From assembly GCA_905221605.1 (NCBI GenBank), contig CAJNDS010000074.1, positions 1 through 47,500 of the forward strand: 47,500 nucleotides of DNA, written 5' to 3'. Below are positions 36,698 to 47,048 of the stretch, one piece after another. The stretch is from Symbiodinium natans. Its lineage: Eukaryota; Sar; Dinophyceae; Suessiales; Symbiodiniaceae. Position numbers and translations under genes: made by a program. The notes beneath the pieces were generated by a model that did no database searches, was not told the origin of the DNA, and was given only the letters and a program-made list of their open reading frames with translations. Positions within the stretch are counted from its first letter, which is position 1. Every line of letters starts with the position of its first letter.

Positions 36698-37035
36698 TTA
36701 GGGCTGTACGGGTGTTGATTGAAGGGCCGACGGTACCATCCCAACAGTCTACACCCGAAAGGTTCGACGCCCCAAAGCCCAAGAATCCTATACCTCCTCC
36801 CAAAACCTTATGCGGTGTAGTAAGAGTAACCCTCTAAAGCCCGAAGCCCTAAACCCTCGAAACGGCACCAGCACTCCTAAACCCGTGAACCGCAGACCTC
36901 ACACTTTGCGCAGCATTCCCTTTGGAGGTTTAGGGGTTCTCCTTCCCACCGAATCACTTTACCAGTGCTTCGCAGGGAATCAGGGAAGTAGCGTTTAGGT
37001 GTATAGGGCACCTAATCACCTATTTCCCTGCTCAG

Positions 37036-37129
37036 AACCAGCAAAGCACTGGCGGCAGCCAAAGACAATCCCCTTGCCCAGCGCTCATCGCTGAGGAGGG
37101 ACTCACTTCTTGTCTCAATCTCACAATAA
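37036..37129 (+). CDS. Candidate 3'-terminal exon with stop
   Basis: Strong acceptor TATTTCCCTGCTCAG. The frame reads TSKALAAAKDNPLAQRSSLR then RDSLLVSISQ, ending at TAA (37127-37129). A second frame ends at a later stop. No family recognised. Confidence 0.43.
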
Positions 37130-37514
37130 GACTTTAAGCCCCAAGCCCTAAACCTTAGTGCCTAAACTCTAAGCCCTAAACCCATACTCGTAAATCCTAA
37201 ACCCTAAGCCCCAAACCCTCAAGAAAGCATCGCACAGATGCCATCCTAAGCCCCACACGTCTTCTAAGAAACCCTATGAAGCCCTGAGCTCCCCGTATTC
37301 CTTGAACCCATCCACCCACTACGCCCTCAGAAAGTTCTGTCATCCCCGTAAGCCCAGATACCCCCTTGTTGGCCCTAAACGCCCAAGCAAAACCTACGAC
37401 GCAGCAAGCAAGCCCCAAGCCTAAATCTAAGGTTAACAGAACGGGCGCCCAAAATGGGCCCCCTCAGCCCTTTTAGGGGGATTAGAGGGACCCTTAAAGG
37501 TACATACAGGGCCT

Positions 37515-37588
37515 AAACCCTAAACCCTAAACCCTAAACCCTAAACCCTAAACCCTAAACCCTAAACCCTAAACCCTAAACCCTAAAC
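37515..37588 (-). repeat. CCCTAAA array
   Basis: Ten clean units. The 37130-37510 stretch before it holds degenerate CCCTAAA and no supported exon. Confidence 0.9.
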
Positions 37589-37726
37589 CATACACTCGGT
37601 ATATAAGGATCCCGGGGTTAAGGGCCCATACTAGGGGCCCATGGTTTCAAACCTTAGACTAAAAGCCTAAGCCCTGAAGCCCCCTACATCTCCCAACATC
37701 CTAGGGTTGATTGCTTGCACTTGGGG

Positions 37727-37783
37727 GCTCAGGGTACTTATACCCCCAATTAATCTACACCATAACGGGGTTATAAGTACCCA
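37727..37783. mobile_element. Small inverted-repeat element
   Basis: GGGTACTTATACCCC pairs with GGGGTTATAAGTACCC. Related GTACTTATAAGTAC-like stretches occur at 36357-36432 and 46727-46782. Confidence 0.4.
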
Positions 37784-37792
37784 TGGACCTAG

Positions 37793-37863
37793 GCTGCCAC
37801 TGACCTTCTGGCCACCATGCGCGGGCTGCGAGCTGCGAAGCAGCGGCGAGCAGAGGCGCGTGG
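37793..37863 (+). CDS. Candidate exon, 71 bp, basic helix
   Basis: Acceptor GGACCTAG; donor GG|GTTTAGGG made by the array. The frame reads AATDLLATMRGLRAAKQRRA then EAR plus two bases. Arg/Ala-rich, likely coiled helix. Confidence 0.48.
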
Positions 37864-37940
37864 GTTTAGGGTTTAGGGTTTAGGGTTCAGAGTTTAGGGT
37901 TTAGGGTTTCGGGTTTCGGGTTTAGGGTTTAGGGGGTTCA
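37864..37940 (+). repeat. TTTAGGG/TTTCGGG array beginning at a donor
   Basis: Begins exactly at the presumed 5' splice site of the exon ending at 37863. Confidence 0.88.
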
Positions 37941-38042
37941 GGGTTTAGGGGGTTAAGCGGTTCAGGGGTGTAGGGCCATCAGGGGAACCCGAAACCCTTA
38001 AGGGGCACGTCCGGTTCTAGGGCCTCCAGGGCAGCTTTTCAG

Positions 38043-38079
38043 TTCGGAATGTGAGACGTGTGGTATGTCGTGCTCGAGC
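38043..38079 (+). CDS. Candidate exon, 37 bp, Cys-rich
   Basis: Acceptor GGGCAGCTTTTCAG, donor GTGAGG. The frame reads SECETCGMSCSS after one split base, with two CxxC-like pairs. Confidence 0.35.
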
Positions 38080-38314
38080 GTGAGGGGGGGGAGGGGGGGT
38101 TTAGCGTTTAGGGGCCATCAAGCCACACAGCTCTGAGACCCCAAGACCGTACACTCTAGATCCCTAAATCCCGAACACCCTGAAGCCCCACAACCCAAGA
38201 ACTCGAACCCCAAAGCCCTGAAAACCCTAAAAAACGAAAGTCCTGAGGCCCTCGACTCTGAAACCTATTTGCGGAGGGTCCTTTTTGGGGGAGGAGACAT
38301 CGATTGCAAACTTA

Positions 38315-38416
38315 CTAAACCCTAAACCCAAAACCCTAAACCCAAACCCTAAGCCCTAAACTCTAAGCCCTAAGCCCTAAACCCTAAACCCTAAACCCTA
38401 AACCCTAAACCCTACA
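38315..38416 (-). repeat. CCCTAAA array
   Basis: CCCTAAG and CCCAAAA variants, then clean units, upstream of the exon at 38420. Confidence 0.9.
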
Positions 38417-38419
38417 AAG

Positions 38420-38487
38420 CTTTGCATGAGACGCCCGTGATGAAAATGGACCCCATCGTGGATCCGAATGCTGACCTCTGTCGCTGA
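38420..38487 (+). CDS. Candidate 3'-terminal exon with stop
   Basis: Acceptor CCTACAAAG. The frame reads LHETPVMKMDPIVDPNADLC then R and stops at TGA (38485-38487). CCCTAAA left, TTTAGGG right. Confidence 0.38.
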
Positions 38488-38772
38488 CTCAGGGCGATTA
38501 GGGCTTAGGGTTTAGGGTTTAGGGTTTGGGGGTTAGGGTTTAGGGTTTAGGGTGTAGGGTTTCGGGACAAAAGTCCTCACACCCTGAACCCTCCCGTCGG
38601 GCGCACGTCCTCGGAAGGAATCTCCCGCAATTTTTGCAGCACTTGTGTGCCTTCAGGGTGTTGCTTTTTCTTGCGTAGGTTTCGGGCGGATTTGTTTAGT
38701 GCGGTTCTCTGAATTGCAAGATCATGGATCCCAAGCCCATCTGCAACCCCGAAGGACTTGTAGTGCGTAGAC

Positions 38773-38878
38773 CCTAAAGGTCCATGTACCTAATGATGGA
38801 ATACTTAGGCCTGAAAGTTCCTCCTATATAGGGGCTTTTGGGGCCCAAGTATACAATAAGGTACATGGGCCCTTTAGG
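38773..38878. mobile_element. MITE-like element D, copy 1
   Basis: CCTAAAGGTCCATGTACCTA and its near-complement TAAGGTACATGGGCCCTTTAGG bracket GGCCTGAAAG...TTTTGGGGCC. Other copies at 41733 and, partial, 43606. (Termini given as partial strings.). Confidence 0.6.
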
Positions 38879-38913
38879 AGAAGCCCTGGCATGACTTCCA
38901 TCTGCTGGGTTAC

Positions 38914-39228
38914 TTGTTAGCCCAGTGGTACCCTTTACCCAATTTTTGTTTGGTTATGGGTTCCCTGATAAAGAAACCAACCCCAAAACAGGGTGCCCTT
39001 ATCTTAACAGGGCTACTGGGCTACCAGGGTTACGAGACATCTGAAGTGTTGCTTGAAGAGGCACAAGACCAAGTAGAGCAAGAGGACTACCGAGCTGCTG
39101 GGGTGAGCGGTCATGGGGAAGCGCAAGCAGCCTTCGTTGCAGACGCGTTCGTTTTGCAAAAGGAAAATTCCGGCCGTAAGAACTGCGGATGTCAACTTTT
39201 AGCTGAGCACTTGCTGGGAGCAACATAA
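38914..39228 (+). other. Uncertain ORF, no heptamers nearby
   Basis: An open frame of 104 codons without an early ATG (first at 38956), including VLLEEAQDQVEQEDYRAAGV and FVADAFVLQKENSGRKNCGC. A minus-strand frame is also open. The 38590-39890 stretch lacks telomere arrays. Coding status unclear. Confidence 0.25.
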
Positions 39229-39667
39229 CCATGCCGTCGAAGAGGTTGCTGCCGCAGTGCGTGGGAAAGGAGTGGCCTTTAAAGAGTGTGCAGGGCGGCA
39301 AAAAGCTGCACGACTCTCAAGGAAAAATTGCCAAGACAGAGCAGGCCAGACGCAGAAAGGCAGAAAGGCACGCACGTGATATCTGCCAGGCGTAAAAGCA
39401 GCAACGGCAAGAAGGAGAGAAAACAGAGACGCGAGCAGAGGCGGCAAGCTCAAACCTGCAAAATGCAGAGAACATAGGATCAGCGTGCGGCGTGCATCCT
39501 GTGGCAATTCGCACGCACTGGTAACATGGACGTTATCAGCGTGCGTGTTGTTGTGAAGCCCTTTCAAACGCTCAAAACACATGAAGAAGGACCCGACTGA
39601 CATTGTTGCGTGTGCAAAAGCGTCGCCAACACTGTGAGTGCCGGCGAAGATTCAGCGGCAGTTACAA

Positions 39668-39777
39668 GTTGGGATGTTCCCCTTCATACATACACTTCTC
39701 AATATGGATTTAGTACTCCCATGTTATTATCCCCCTTAAGGACTGCTAGTATAAGGGGGGGGGGGGAACATCCCAAC
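39668..39777. mobile_element. MITE-like element F with TTACAA duplication
   Basis: 110 bp, perfect 15-bp termini GTTGGGATGTTCCCC and complement. TTACAA directly flanks both ends (39662-39667 and 39778-39783). The right half (AAGGAC..CAGTATAAGGGGGAACAT) is echoed at 35190-35225. Confidence 0.75.
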
Positions 39778-40314
39778 TTACAAGCATGAAATGAGTAGTT
39801 TCGCATGGCAGCACAAATTGCCAGCCTTAACTTACAGAAGCCCTGCTATGCAACTGCACCCATCTGCTAAACGCTGAATCATAAAACGTAGAGCCCTAAA
39901 CCCTGAACCCTGAACCCCTAAACTCCAATGTTGTTCCCATATTTAATGCTGGCGCATGGCAGAGGTGCAAAAGTAAAAACTGAACCCTAAACTCTAAGGA
40001 CCCTAAACCCTAAGATATTGGGAGCATTTCGGCCTTTTTAGATCTTTTTAGGGTGCAGGGTCGCTACGCCCTTCGACCCTATAAATGCCTGAACAGCGAC
40101 ATTCCCGCTACGCCCCAAACCCGGATGCTGGGGCCGTTGTTGCCTATTTGTTCTTTGGGTTACCTTTCTAACGCCGGTTAAATCAAATAGGGTTTAGGGT
40201 TTAGGGTTTAGGGTTTAGGCGGTGCTTCTTTGTCCGTCAACGACGCCTTGCTGTGCCCAGACCCGACCGCCATCCCGCAGACGTCCACCGCGGAGGCCAA
40301 ACGCCAGGACAAGG

Positions 40315-40440
40315 GTGTAGGGTTTAGGGTTTCGGGTTTCGGGGTTTCGGGCTTAGGGTTTAGCGTTTACGGCTCAGGGTTTGGGGTTCAGGGTTTAGGG
40401 TTTAGGATTCAGGGTGTTTAGGGTTTAGGGTTTAGGCTTT
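40315..40440 (+). repeat. Degenerate TTTAGGG array
   Basis: TTTAGGG, TTTCGGG and TTCAGGG units. The ORF at 40230-40421 is repeat translation. Confidence 0.8.
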
Positions 40441-40660
40441 GCGAGTCCAGGGTTTAAGGTTCAGGCTTCAGGGTTTGGGGTGAAGGGTTTTAGGGGGGTC
40501 TTGGCCCCTCGAAGCCCTAAACCCTACTTGGGCCCCGCAGCCAGAAGCCCAACCAAGCCCCAAACCCCATCAAGCCTAAACTCCAAAAACCCTAAACCCT
40601 AAACCCTAAACCCTAAACCCTAAACCCTAGACCCCAAACACTTGGCCTTGGAGTACTGGG

Positions 40661-40883
40661 CCTTGGAGTACTCTACTTTAATACTTTTTTTTGGTTCTGG
40701 GTTCCCCATTATGGATACTTATACCCCAAAAGTATATGAAGCAGGATTTATATTGCTGTTTTTGGTGAGTGTATATAAGGTTCCCTTTTAAAATTAGTGA
40801 GTGTATATACCTGGTGTCCTTTTGGGGGTACAAGAAATATATACCCTACTTCATATACTTTTTTCCAGGGTCGAACCTTCTGG
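40661..40883. mobile_element. MITE-like element C, longer copy
   Basis: Shares TTGGAGTACT-CTACTTTAATACTTTTTTTT, GGTTCTGGGTTCC and the AAAAGTATAT arms with 3328-3424. It also contains two copies of GTGAGTGTATATA in the centre. Confidence 0.55.
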
Positions 40884-41397
40884 AACCCTAAGGCCTAAGA
40901 ACCCCTGAACCCTAAACCCTAAACCTTCAACCCTAAATCCTAAAACCCTAAACCCTAAACCGTAGCCCTAAACCCCTAAACCCTCCGATATTGGGGCTTT
41001 CGCACTACTCAAGGAGTTGAATTGCCACGAGGCTCCAAGCTCCTCGCTTTAGGGTTTTTGGCAAAACTGGTCAGATGCTTAGGAAGCCAAGTTCAGTATC
41101 GTCTGTTGCTGTCTCAGAACATAGCTTGTCCCTGACTTCTTGCAGCTTGACGTAACTTCCCTGCAAAACCGAACCCTATCTCCTCCTGACCCTAAACCCT
41201 AAACCCTAAACACTACACCCTAAACCCTAAACCCTAAACCCTAAACCCACAAAACCTTTCACCTTTAACTGCAATTTGAATCGTGAATCTCACGGGAAAC
41301 CCAGAAAAGGACCTCTTGGCCGACGTCCAGCCGAGATCCCCAGCAGTCTTGTCTGTGCTGCTCCAAAGGAGACAACTACAAACCTTAGGATTCTGGG

Positions 41398-41665
41398 ATT
41401 AGGGTATTTACGGTATTTAGGGTATTTAGGGTTTAGGGTATTTTGGAAATTTAGGGTATTTAGGGTATGTAGGGTATGTAGGGTATGTAGGGTATGTAGG
41501 GTATGTAGGGTATTTAGGGTATTGAGGGTATGTAGGGAATTTAGGGTATTTAGGGTATGCAGGGTATTTAGGGTATTGAGGGTATTTAGGGTATTTAGGG
41601 TATGTAGGGTATGTACGGTATTTAGGGTATGTAGGGTATTTAGGGTATTTAGGATGTTTAGGGTT
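41398..41665 (+). repeat. TATTTAGGG/TATGTAGGG 9-mer array
   Basis: About 28 nine-base units alternating TATTTAGGG and TATGTAGGG. The 130-codon ORF over it (RVCRVCRVFRV...) simply reflects 9 = 3 codons. Confidence 0.92.
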
Positions 41666-41732
41666 TAGGGTTTAGGATAAAGGGATCGGAAGAATTCCTT
41701 TTTGTTTTCCCTTTTGGCCCCTTTGTAATTAC

Positions 41733-41843
41733 ACCCTAAGGGTCCATGTACCTATATAGTATATACCTGGGCCCTAAAGCTACTATATGGGAACCCCTTT
41801 AAGGCCCAAATATATACTATTTAGGTACATGGACCCATAGGGA
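41733..41843. mobile_element. MITE-like element D, copy 2
   Basis: CCTAAGGGTCCATGTACCTA and its complement TTAGGTACATGGACCCATAGG. It sits between two oppositely oriented 9-mer arrays. Confidence 0.65.
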
Positions 41844-41861
41844 TACTATAATCACCTATCC

Positions 41862-41962
41862 TAAATACCCTAAATACCCTACATACCCTACATACCCTAC
41901 ATACCCTACATACCCTCAATACCCTAAATACCCTCAATACCCTAAATACCCTAAATAATAGG
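41862..41962 (-). repeat. CCCTAAATA/CCCTACATA 9-mer array
   Basis: Reverse complement of the 41398 array type, about 11 units, so the pair forms a large inverted repeat around element D. Confidence 0.9.
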
Positions 41963-42067
41963 GATACTATAATAACCCCCCCAAAACCCTATTCTAATCC
42001 TTCAGGCCTGTTTTTTCTCGGGGTGCGGAGTTAGCCGAGGGTTTGAGGACGTAGCCAACCCCCCCCC

Positions 42068-42244
42068 CTAAACCCTAAACCCTAAACCCTAAACCCTAAA
42101 CCCTAAACCCTAAACCCTAAACCCTAAACCCTAAACCCTAAACCCTAAACCCTAGACCCTAAACCCTAAACCCTAAATCCTAAACCCTAAACCCTAAACC
42201 CTAAACCCTAAACCCTAATCCCTAAACCCTAAACCCTAAACCCA
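42068..42244 (-). repeat. CCCTAAA array
   Basis: About 25 units with three single-base variants. Confidence 0.92.
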
Positions 42245-42525
42245 AAGGCTTGGCGGACGTTTATTTTCCCGAAGAGCAGAGAGAGGGTTTGGAGCTTACG
42301 AGACCCTGAGCCCCAAGTCTTCTTTCAAGTCCCAATCCCGAAGCCGAAGCCTAAATCCTCGAAACCTTGTAAACCTCCTAAACCCTAAACCTCCACACCC
42401 TAAGCCCTAAACCCTATAAACCCTATAAACCCTATAAACCCTAAACCCGAAACCCTAAACCCGAACTCGTGCATCGTGGTCTTCGCACCCTAAACCCTGA
42501 ACCCGACGGTCTCGGGAGCACCTAG

Positions 42526-42561
42526 AAGTCCAAACCACCTCCACCCCCCAGTCATCCTCAG
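42526..42561 (+). CDS. Candidate exon, 36 bp, Pro-rich
   Basis: Acceptor GAGCACCTAG; donor G|GTTTAGGG made by the array. The frame reads KSKPPPPPSHPQ. A CCCTAAA-type stretch (42370-42500) on the left. Confidence 0.28.
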
Positions 42562-42720
42562 GTTTAGGGTTTAGGGTTTAGAGTTTAGGGTTTAGGGTGT
42601 GGGGGTTTCGGGTTTAGGGTTTAGGGGTTTAGGGGTTTAGGGGGGTTTAGGGGTTTAGGGGTTTAGGGATTTGGGGGTTTAGGGGTTTAGGGGTTTAGGG
42701 GTTTAGGGTTTAGGATTGAA
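42562..42720 (+). repeat. TTTAGGG then TTTAGGGG array
   Basis: Starts at a presumed donor and passes into a block of the 8-mer TTTAGGGG. Confidence 0.9.
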
Positions 42721-42869
42721 GGTTTAGGGCTTCCTTGCCCTTGCAGCCGAAACATGGAAAGCCTGGCCAACACGGTGCAAGCCATAGCTGCCTGGTCCTA
42801 GGAGGATCCCAATGAGAGCTCTCGAGCCTTTCTCCAAAGGATACCTCAACCCTGAGAGACGTTGTCGCC

Positions 42870-42963
42870 CTAAACCCCGAACCCCGAACCCCAAACCCTA
42901 AACCCTAAACCCTAAACCCTAAACCCTAAACCCTAAACCCTAAACCCTAAACCCTAAACCCTA
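42870..42963 (-). repeat. CCCTAAA array
   Basis: CCCCGAA/CCCCAAA then about ten canonical units. Confidence 0.9.
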
Positions 42964-43015
42964 CAACAACCCGAAACCTTCAAGCCTTGGGCTTGATGGC
43001 CCCGAAGCCCAACAG

Positions 43016-43076
43016 CCCAGATACTGGCGAAGTGCCTGGTGGACGACGCATCTAAGGCCTTACCCTCAGGCTGTGA
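43016..43076 (+). CDS. Candidate exon, 61 bp
   Basis: Acceptor AGCCCAACAG; donor GA|GTTTAGGG formed by the array. The frame reads QILAKCLVDDASKALPSGC with two split bases at each end. CCCTAAA left, TTTAGGG right. Confidence 0.5.
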
Positions 43077-43367
43077 GTTTAGGGTTTAAGGTTTAGGGTT
43101 TAGGGTTTAGGGTTTAGGGTTTAGTTTAGGGGGGATTTGGGGGGTTAGGGTGTTACGGTTTCGGGGTTAGGATCGGAAATCTTGCCCGGATTTTTTTGTG
43201 GGGGGGGGGAGGATTTATGTTGGGCTCAAGAACCGTCATTTCCGGTCAGTTGGTTGCTCTTCCTCATCGCAGTCTTGTGATGAAAGGAGGGGTGAAGGCC
43301 CACTTCCTCACAGAAGGCAGCTGCAAGAACTGGTCGCCTGAATGCACTACCCCTCCCTGCTCAAAGC

Positions 43368-43493
43368 CCTGAACCCTAAACCCTAAACCCTAAACCCCTA
43401 AACCTCTAAACCCCTAAACCCCTAAACCCCTAAACCCCTAAACCCCGAAACCCCTAAACCCTAAACCCCGTAAACCCTAAACCCTAACCCCCT
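43368..43493 (-). repeat. CCCTAAA then CCCCTAAA array
   Basis: The 8-mer CCCCTAAA forms a block in the middle. Confidence 0.9.
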
Positions 43494-43518
43494 TTTCCTT
43501 CTGAGGGCTGGCGCAAAG

Positions 43519-43588
43519 CCCTTCTTGGAGGGGACGCCGCGCGGTGCCGCCGCGATACAGCTGCCCAAGGCAGCTAACACCCTGCAGG
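43519..43588 (+). CDS. Candidate exon, 70 bp
   Basis: Acceptor GGCGCAAAG (or GATACAG at 43560 for a 28-bp version), donor G|GTAGGG. The frame reads PFLEGTPRGAAAIQLPKAAN then TLQ. CCCTAAA array left; a partial element D follows at 43606. Confidence 0.4.
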
Positions 43589-46549
43589 GTAGGGCTTAAG
43601 TGGTCTTATGGTTCCCTATAAAGGTCCATGTACCTTGTGATTACATGCTTGGGCCCCAAAGTCCTGGTCTTGAGGTACTGTAAAGGTGCATTGGATTCTT
43701 AGCGGTTTAGGGTTTGGGTAGGGTTTTTGGGTTTTCGCGCAGTCTAGTGAGAGTCTAGTGCCAGGGCGGAAGGGACGTTTACGGCCATAAGATGCCATAA
43801 GCTAAAGTGGGCTAGAGGGCTTAGGTTTGGGATTCTCTCTGTGCTCCCTTGAAGCCCTAAACTCTGGATCCTCAATCATCCTAAGCCCCACCCACCAAAA
43901 CAAACAAAGCAGAACATCGAATTGTAGCTGTGAACAAGCTTAATTTGGAGGTTCCAGCGAAGGACGAAGAAGCGCTTTAAACCCTAAACTTTAAACCCTA
44001 AACGCCCCTTCAGGCTTTAGGCTTTGAGGGTTGCATTGGGGGTCCGATAGCCCTGCCAGGTTCCTGGATGAGCCGGCCTAGAGGTAGACTCTCAGAGTTC
44101 GCGTAGGCTGTTAGGGCTTTAGGGTTTGGGGTGTTAGCGCTTCGGCTTTAGGGCTTTACAGGGTTGTGGGGGGGGGGGGGGGGGGGGTCGGGTTCGAGGT
44201 TTCGAGGTCAGGTCAGGTCCCAGCAAACCCCACAGCCTGGCGCATGTAAATTTATGCTTCCAATTCGGGGGAACCCTAAACCGTACGAGCTCCCAAAGCC
44301 GTAAACCCCCAAAGCCCTAACGCCCTAACAGCCCTAACACTCTAAAAACGTACACCCCTCGCTTCTTAACTGGGATCTGCAAGAAATTTCAAAGTTGTAT
44401 GGGCCAGAATCCCTACATAGCCCTATCCCATCTGTTTGAGGCACCCAAACCCACCCCGGTAAACCCTTGCTCTTCTTCGGGGCCGCTTTCTGGTTGACAC
44501 TTGCTGCAGTTCGGTATTTGTGTCAGAGCTGCCTCAGAGCCCCATTTTCAGGACTTTGGTTTGGATTTTCGGATTTATTGGTTTAAGGTTTTGCTTGTAG
44601 GGCTCCTGTTTAAGTGCACAGGGGACTTTGGGGTTTCACTTAACGCCTTATTTTCGGGGATCACTTTGTTCAGGCTCCTGTGCCCTATATACACCACATA
44701 GCTCATAAACCCTATAGAAGCCCTGTAAGCCTGAAAAGCCCTATTTGGGATTCAGCGCTTCGATGGAAGGGACTAGGGCTTACAGGCTACAGAGCTGTGT
44801 GTCTTTTCAGTGACGCCGAGTGTGCTGTGCGGGGCTAAGCAGCAGCACGAATGATATCTCTTGTTCCAGGTTTCCAGGCTTCTCCGTAAGAAAACTGCGT
44901 AAGGGAACAGCTGAGTTTAGGGTTCAAAGTTTCTCCGCAAAAGAAAGATCTCAGAATGAGATCTGCTTTACGTACGCTCATGCGAGCGCCGCGCAGTCGC
45001 ATAGCGGCAAAAAGGAATTAAAACCCTAAACCCTAAACCCTAAACCCTAAACAACTGGGATTTAGACCTTTGAAGGCCCTCAAAATTCCCCAAAAAGCCT
45101 CAGAATCCTCAAAGTCACCCTGGGCCCTAAACCCTGCACCCTTAACTCTGAGCCCTTAAAACCCTAACCCTAAACCCTAAACCCGAATCCCGAAACCCGA
45201 ACCTTGAACCGGACCCTTTCTGCCTTTTGGGCGGGGCCTCTTAGGTGAAAAGGAGGTGGGTTAGGGTTACGGTTTAGGGTTTAGGGATTAGGGTTTAGGG
45301 TTTAGGGTTTAGGGTTTTTTGGTTTAGAGATTTGTGTTTAGGGTCTTGGGTTTCGGGTCTCCTGGAGTGCGCTGTAGGTTTCAGGGGCTTCAGGGTTTTA
45401 AGGGCTTAGGGTTTAGGGTTTTAGGTTTTTAGGGTTTAGGGTTTAGGGTATAGGGTTTAGGGTTTAGGGTTTAGGGTTTAGGGAATCCGTAGAACCTGGT
45501 TTTTCTTCAAATCTACCCGGTTTAGTCCCACAACCCCGTTCTTCTGAGGTTAACGGGTTCCTAGGTTGGGCCTATAGGGTTTAGGGTGGTAGGGTAGATC
45601 GGTTTAGCAGTTCACCTCTGGCAGCGACGGCGTGGCGTGGCAGACTCAGAGCAAGCACAAGACGTGCACGGGACGCTAAGAGAGTGGCCCGGTTCTACCG
45701 GCCCAACTGTACAGGTCCCAAGTATTCCCGGAAGGATCCCTAAACCCTAAACCTAAACCCTAAACCCTAAACCCTAAACCCTAAACCCTAAACCCTAAAC
45801 CCTAAACCTAAACCCCAAACCCCAAAAACCCCTCAACCTGCAGCCCTGAATCCTAAACTGTAAGCTTTCGCACCCTAAATGCACCCTACGCTTTTATTCC
45901 TGAGCCCTATCCCCTGAACCTACTGAACCCTTTTGAACTCGGGGTGGCGGGAGTCCTTTACAGGGAATCCCGGTTGAGGGTTTAGGGTTTAGGGTTTAGG
46001 GTTTGGGGTTTGGGGTTTAGGGTTTAGGGCTCTAAGCGGAGTATCGGCTCAGGTTGAGGGTTTTTTGGGGGGTGCCGTGCTGCAGGGTACTTAGGCTCTT
46101 GCGAGTCTTTGAACTATAGCCCCCACCCCCGAAAACCCCAGAGCCTAACCCTAAAACTCTAAACCCCAAACCCTAAACCCCAAACCCCTAACCCTAAACC
46201 CCAAACCCTAAACCCTAAACCCCTAACCCCTAACCCTAAACCCCAAACCCTAAACCCTAAACCCCAAACCCCTCTCAAGCACGAAGGCTGCCCCTGTCAG
46301 GTCCCAACCGCCCCAAAACCCTGCGCCCTCTGAAGCGCTACAAAGCCCTATAAAATCCCATCAGCCCCCTAAACCCTAAGCCGCTTGCCCCCTAAACCCT
46401 AAACCCTAAACCCTAAACCCTAAACCCTAAACCCTAAACCCTAAACCCTAAACCCTAAACCCCTGAAATGCCCTACAAAACACCCTACAACAGCCCAAGA
46501 ATCTGGGAGCCTGTTGGGTCGAGCTCTGACCGGAGAGAGATCCTTTCAG
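43589..46549. other. Sparse region
   Basis: Arrays at 45020-45052, 45738-45828, 46140-46275 and 46390-46460 (CCCTAAA) and 45290-45480 and 45977-46030 (TTTAGGG). Poly-G at 44169. Two weak exon-like stretches: 44874-45020 (FPGFSVRKLRKGTAEFRV, acceptor TCTTGTTCCAG) and about 45613-45680. Neither is firm. Confidence 0.4.
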
Positions 46550-46595
46550 CAAGAACACGACAGAGTGCTCAGGGCCTCCAAAAAGCAGTATTCGG
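46550..46595 (+). CDS. Candidate exon, 46 bp
   Basis: Acceptor GATCCTTTCAG; donor G|GTTTAGGG formed by the array. The frame reads QEHDRVLRASKKQYS plus one base, a charged helix. CCCTAAA left (46390-46460). Confidence 0.5.
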
Positions 46596-46686
46596 GTTTA
46601 GGGTTCAAGGGTCAAGGGTCAAGGGTTTAGGGTTTAGGGTTTAGGGTTTAGGGTTTAGGGTTTAGGGTTTAGGGTTTAGGGTTTAG
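46596..46686 (+). repeat. TTTAGGG array beginning at a donor
   Basis: Three TCAAGGG variants, then nine clean units. Confidence 0.9.
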
Positions 46687-46894
46687 AGCTTTCGTAGGGT
46701 CCCCTACTTGGAGATTCCTGGGTACTTTAAGTTTCAACCTTAAAGGACTGGGGGGGGGGGGCTTATAAGTACAGGTAATGATTTTGGTGCGATACGTACC
46801 CTGAACCTCCAGTATAAAACCCATCAAGAGAGACAAAAGCGGCAGCCCTTCAAATGAATTCCTAGCTGCCTTAGCTTGCTGTGGAGCCCAAAGA

Positions 46895-47048
46895 GCCCAA
46901 TACCCCTTAACTAGGGTATATTCCTTAAATCATACTAAGGATCCCTTTATAATTTAAGGTATATTCCTTAATTAAGGAATATTCCTTAAATCATACTAAG
47001 GACCCTTTATAATTTAAGGTACATTCCTCAATTAAGGGGGTATTGGGC
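46895..47048. mobile_element. MITE-like element A, dimeric copy
   Basis: GCCCAATACCCCTTAA and complement at the ends. Inside, the AAATCATACTAAGGA...TTAAGGTATATTCC core occurs twice in tandem. GCTTGCTGTGGAGCCC (16 bp) is present on both sides (46874-46889 and 47047-47062). Confidence 0.65.

Noticed and set aside
39645-39660. AAGATTCAGCGGC resembling the end of the YR A repeat
   Set aside because: Only 13 bases match, with no extension either side; chance or a tiny remnant.
41276-41668. 130-codon ORF with RVCRVFRV repeats
   Set aside because: It is the translation of a 9-base tandem array. Only its first about 40 codons, before the array, could be exon, and two frames compete there.
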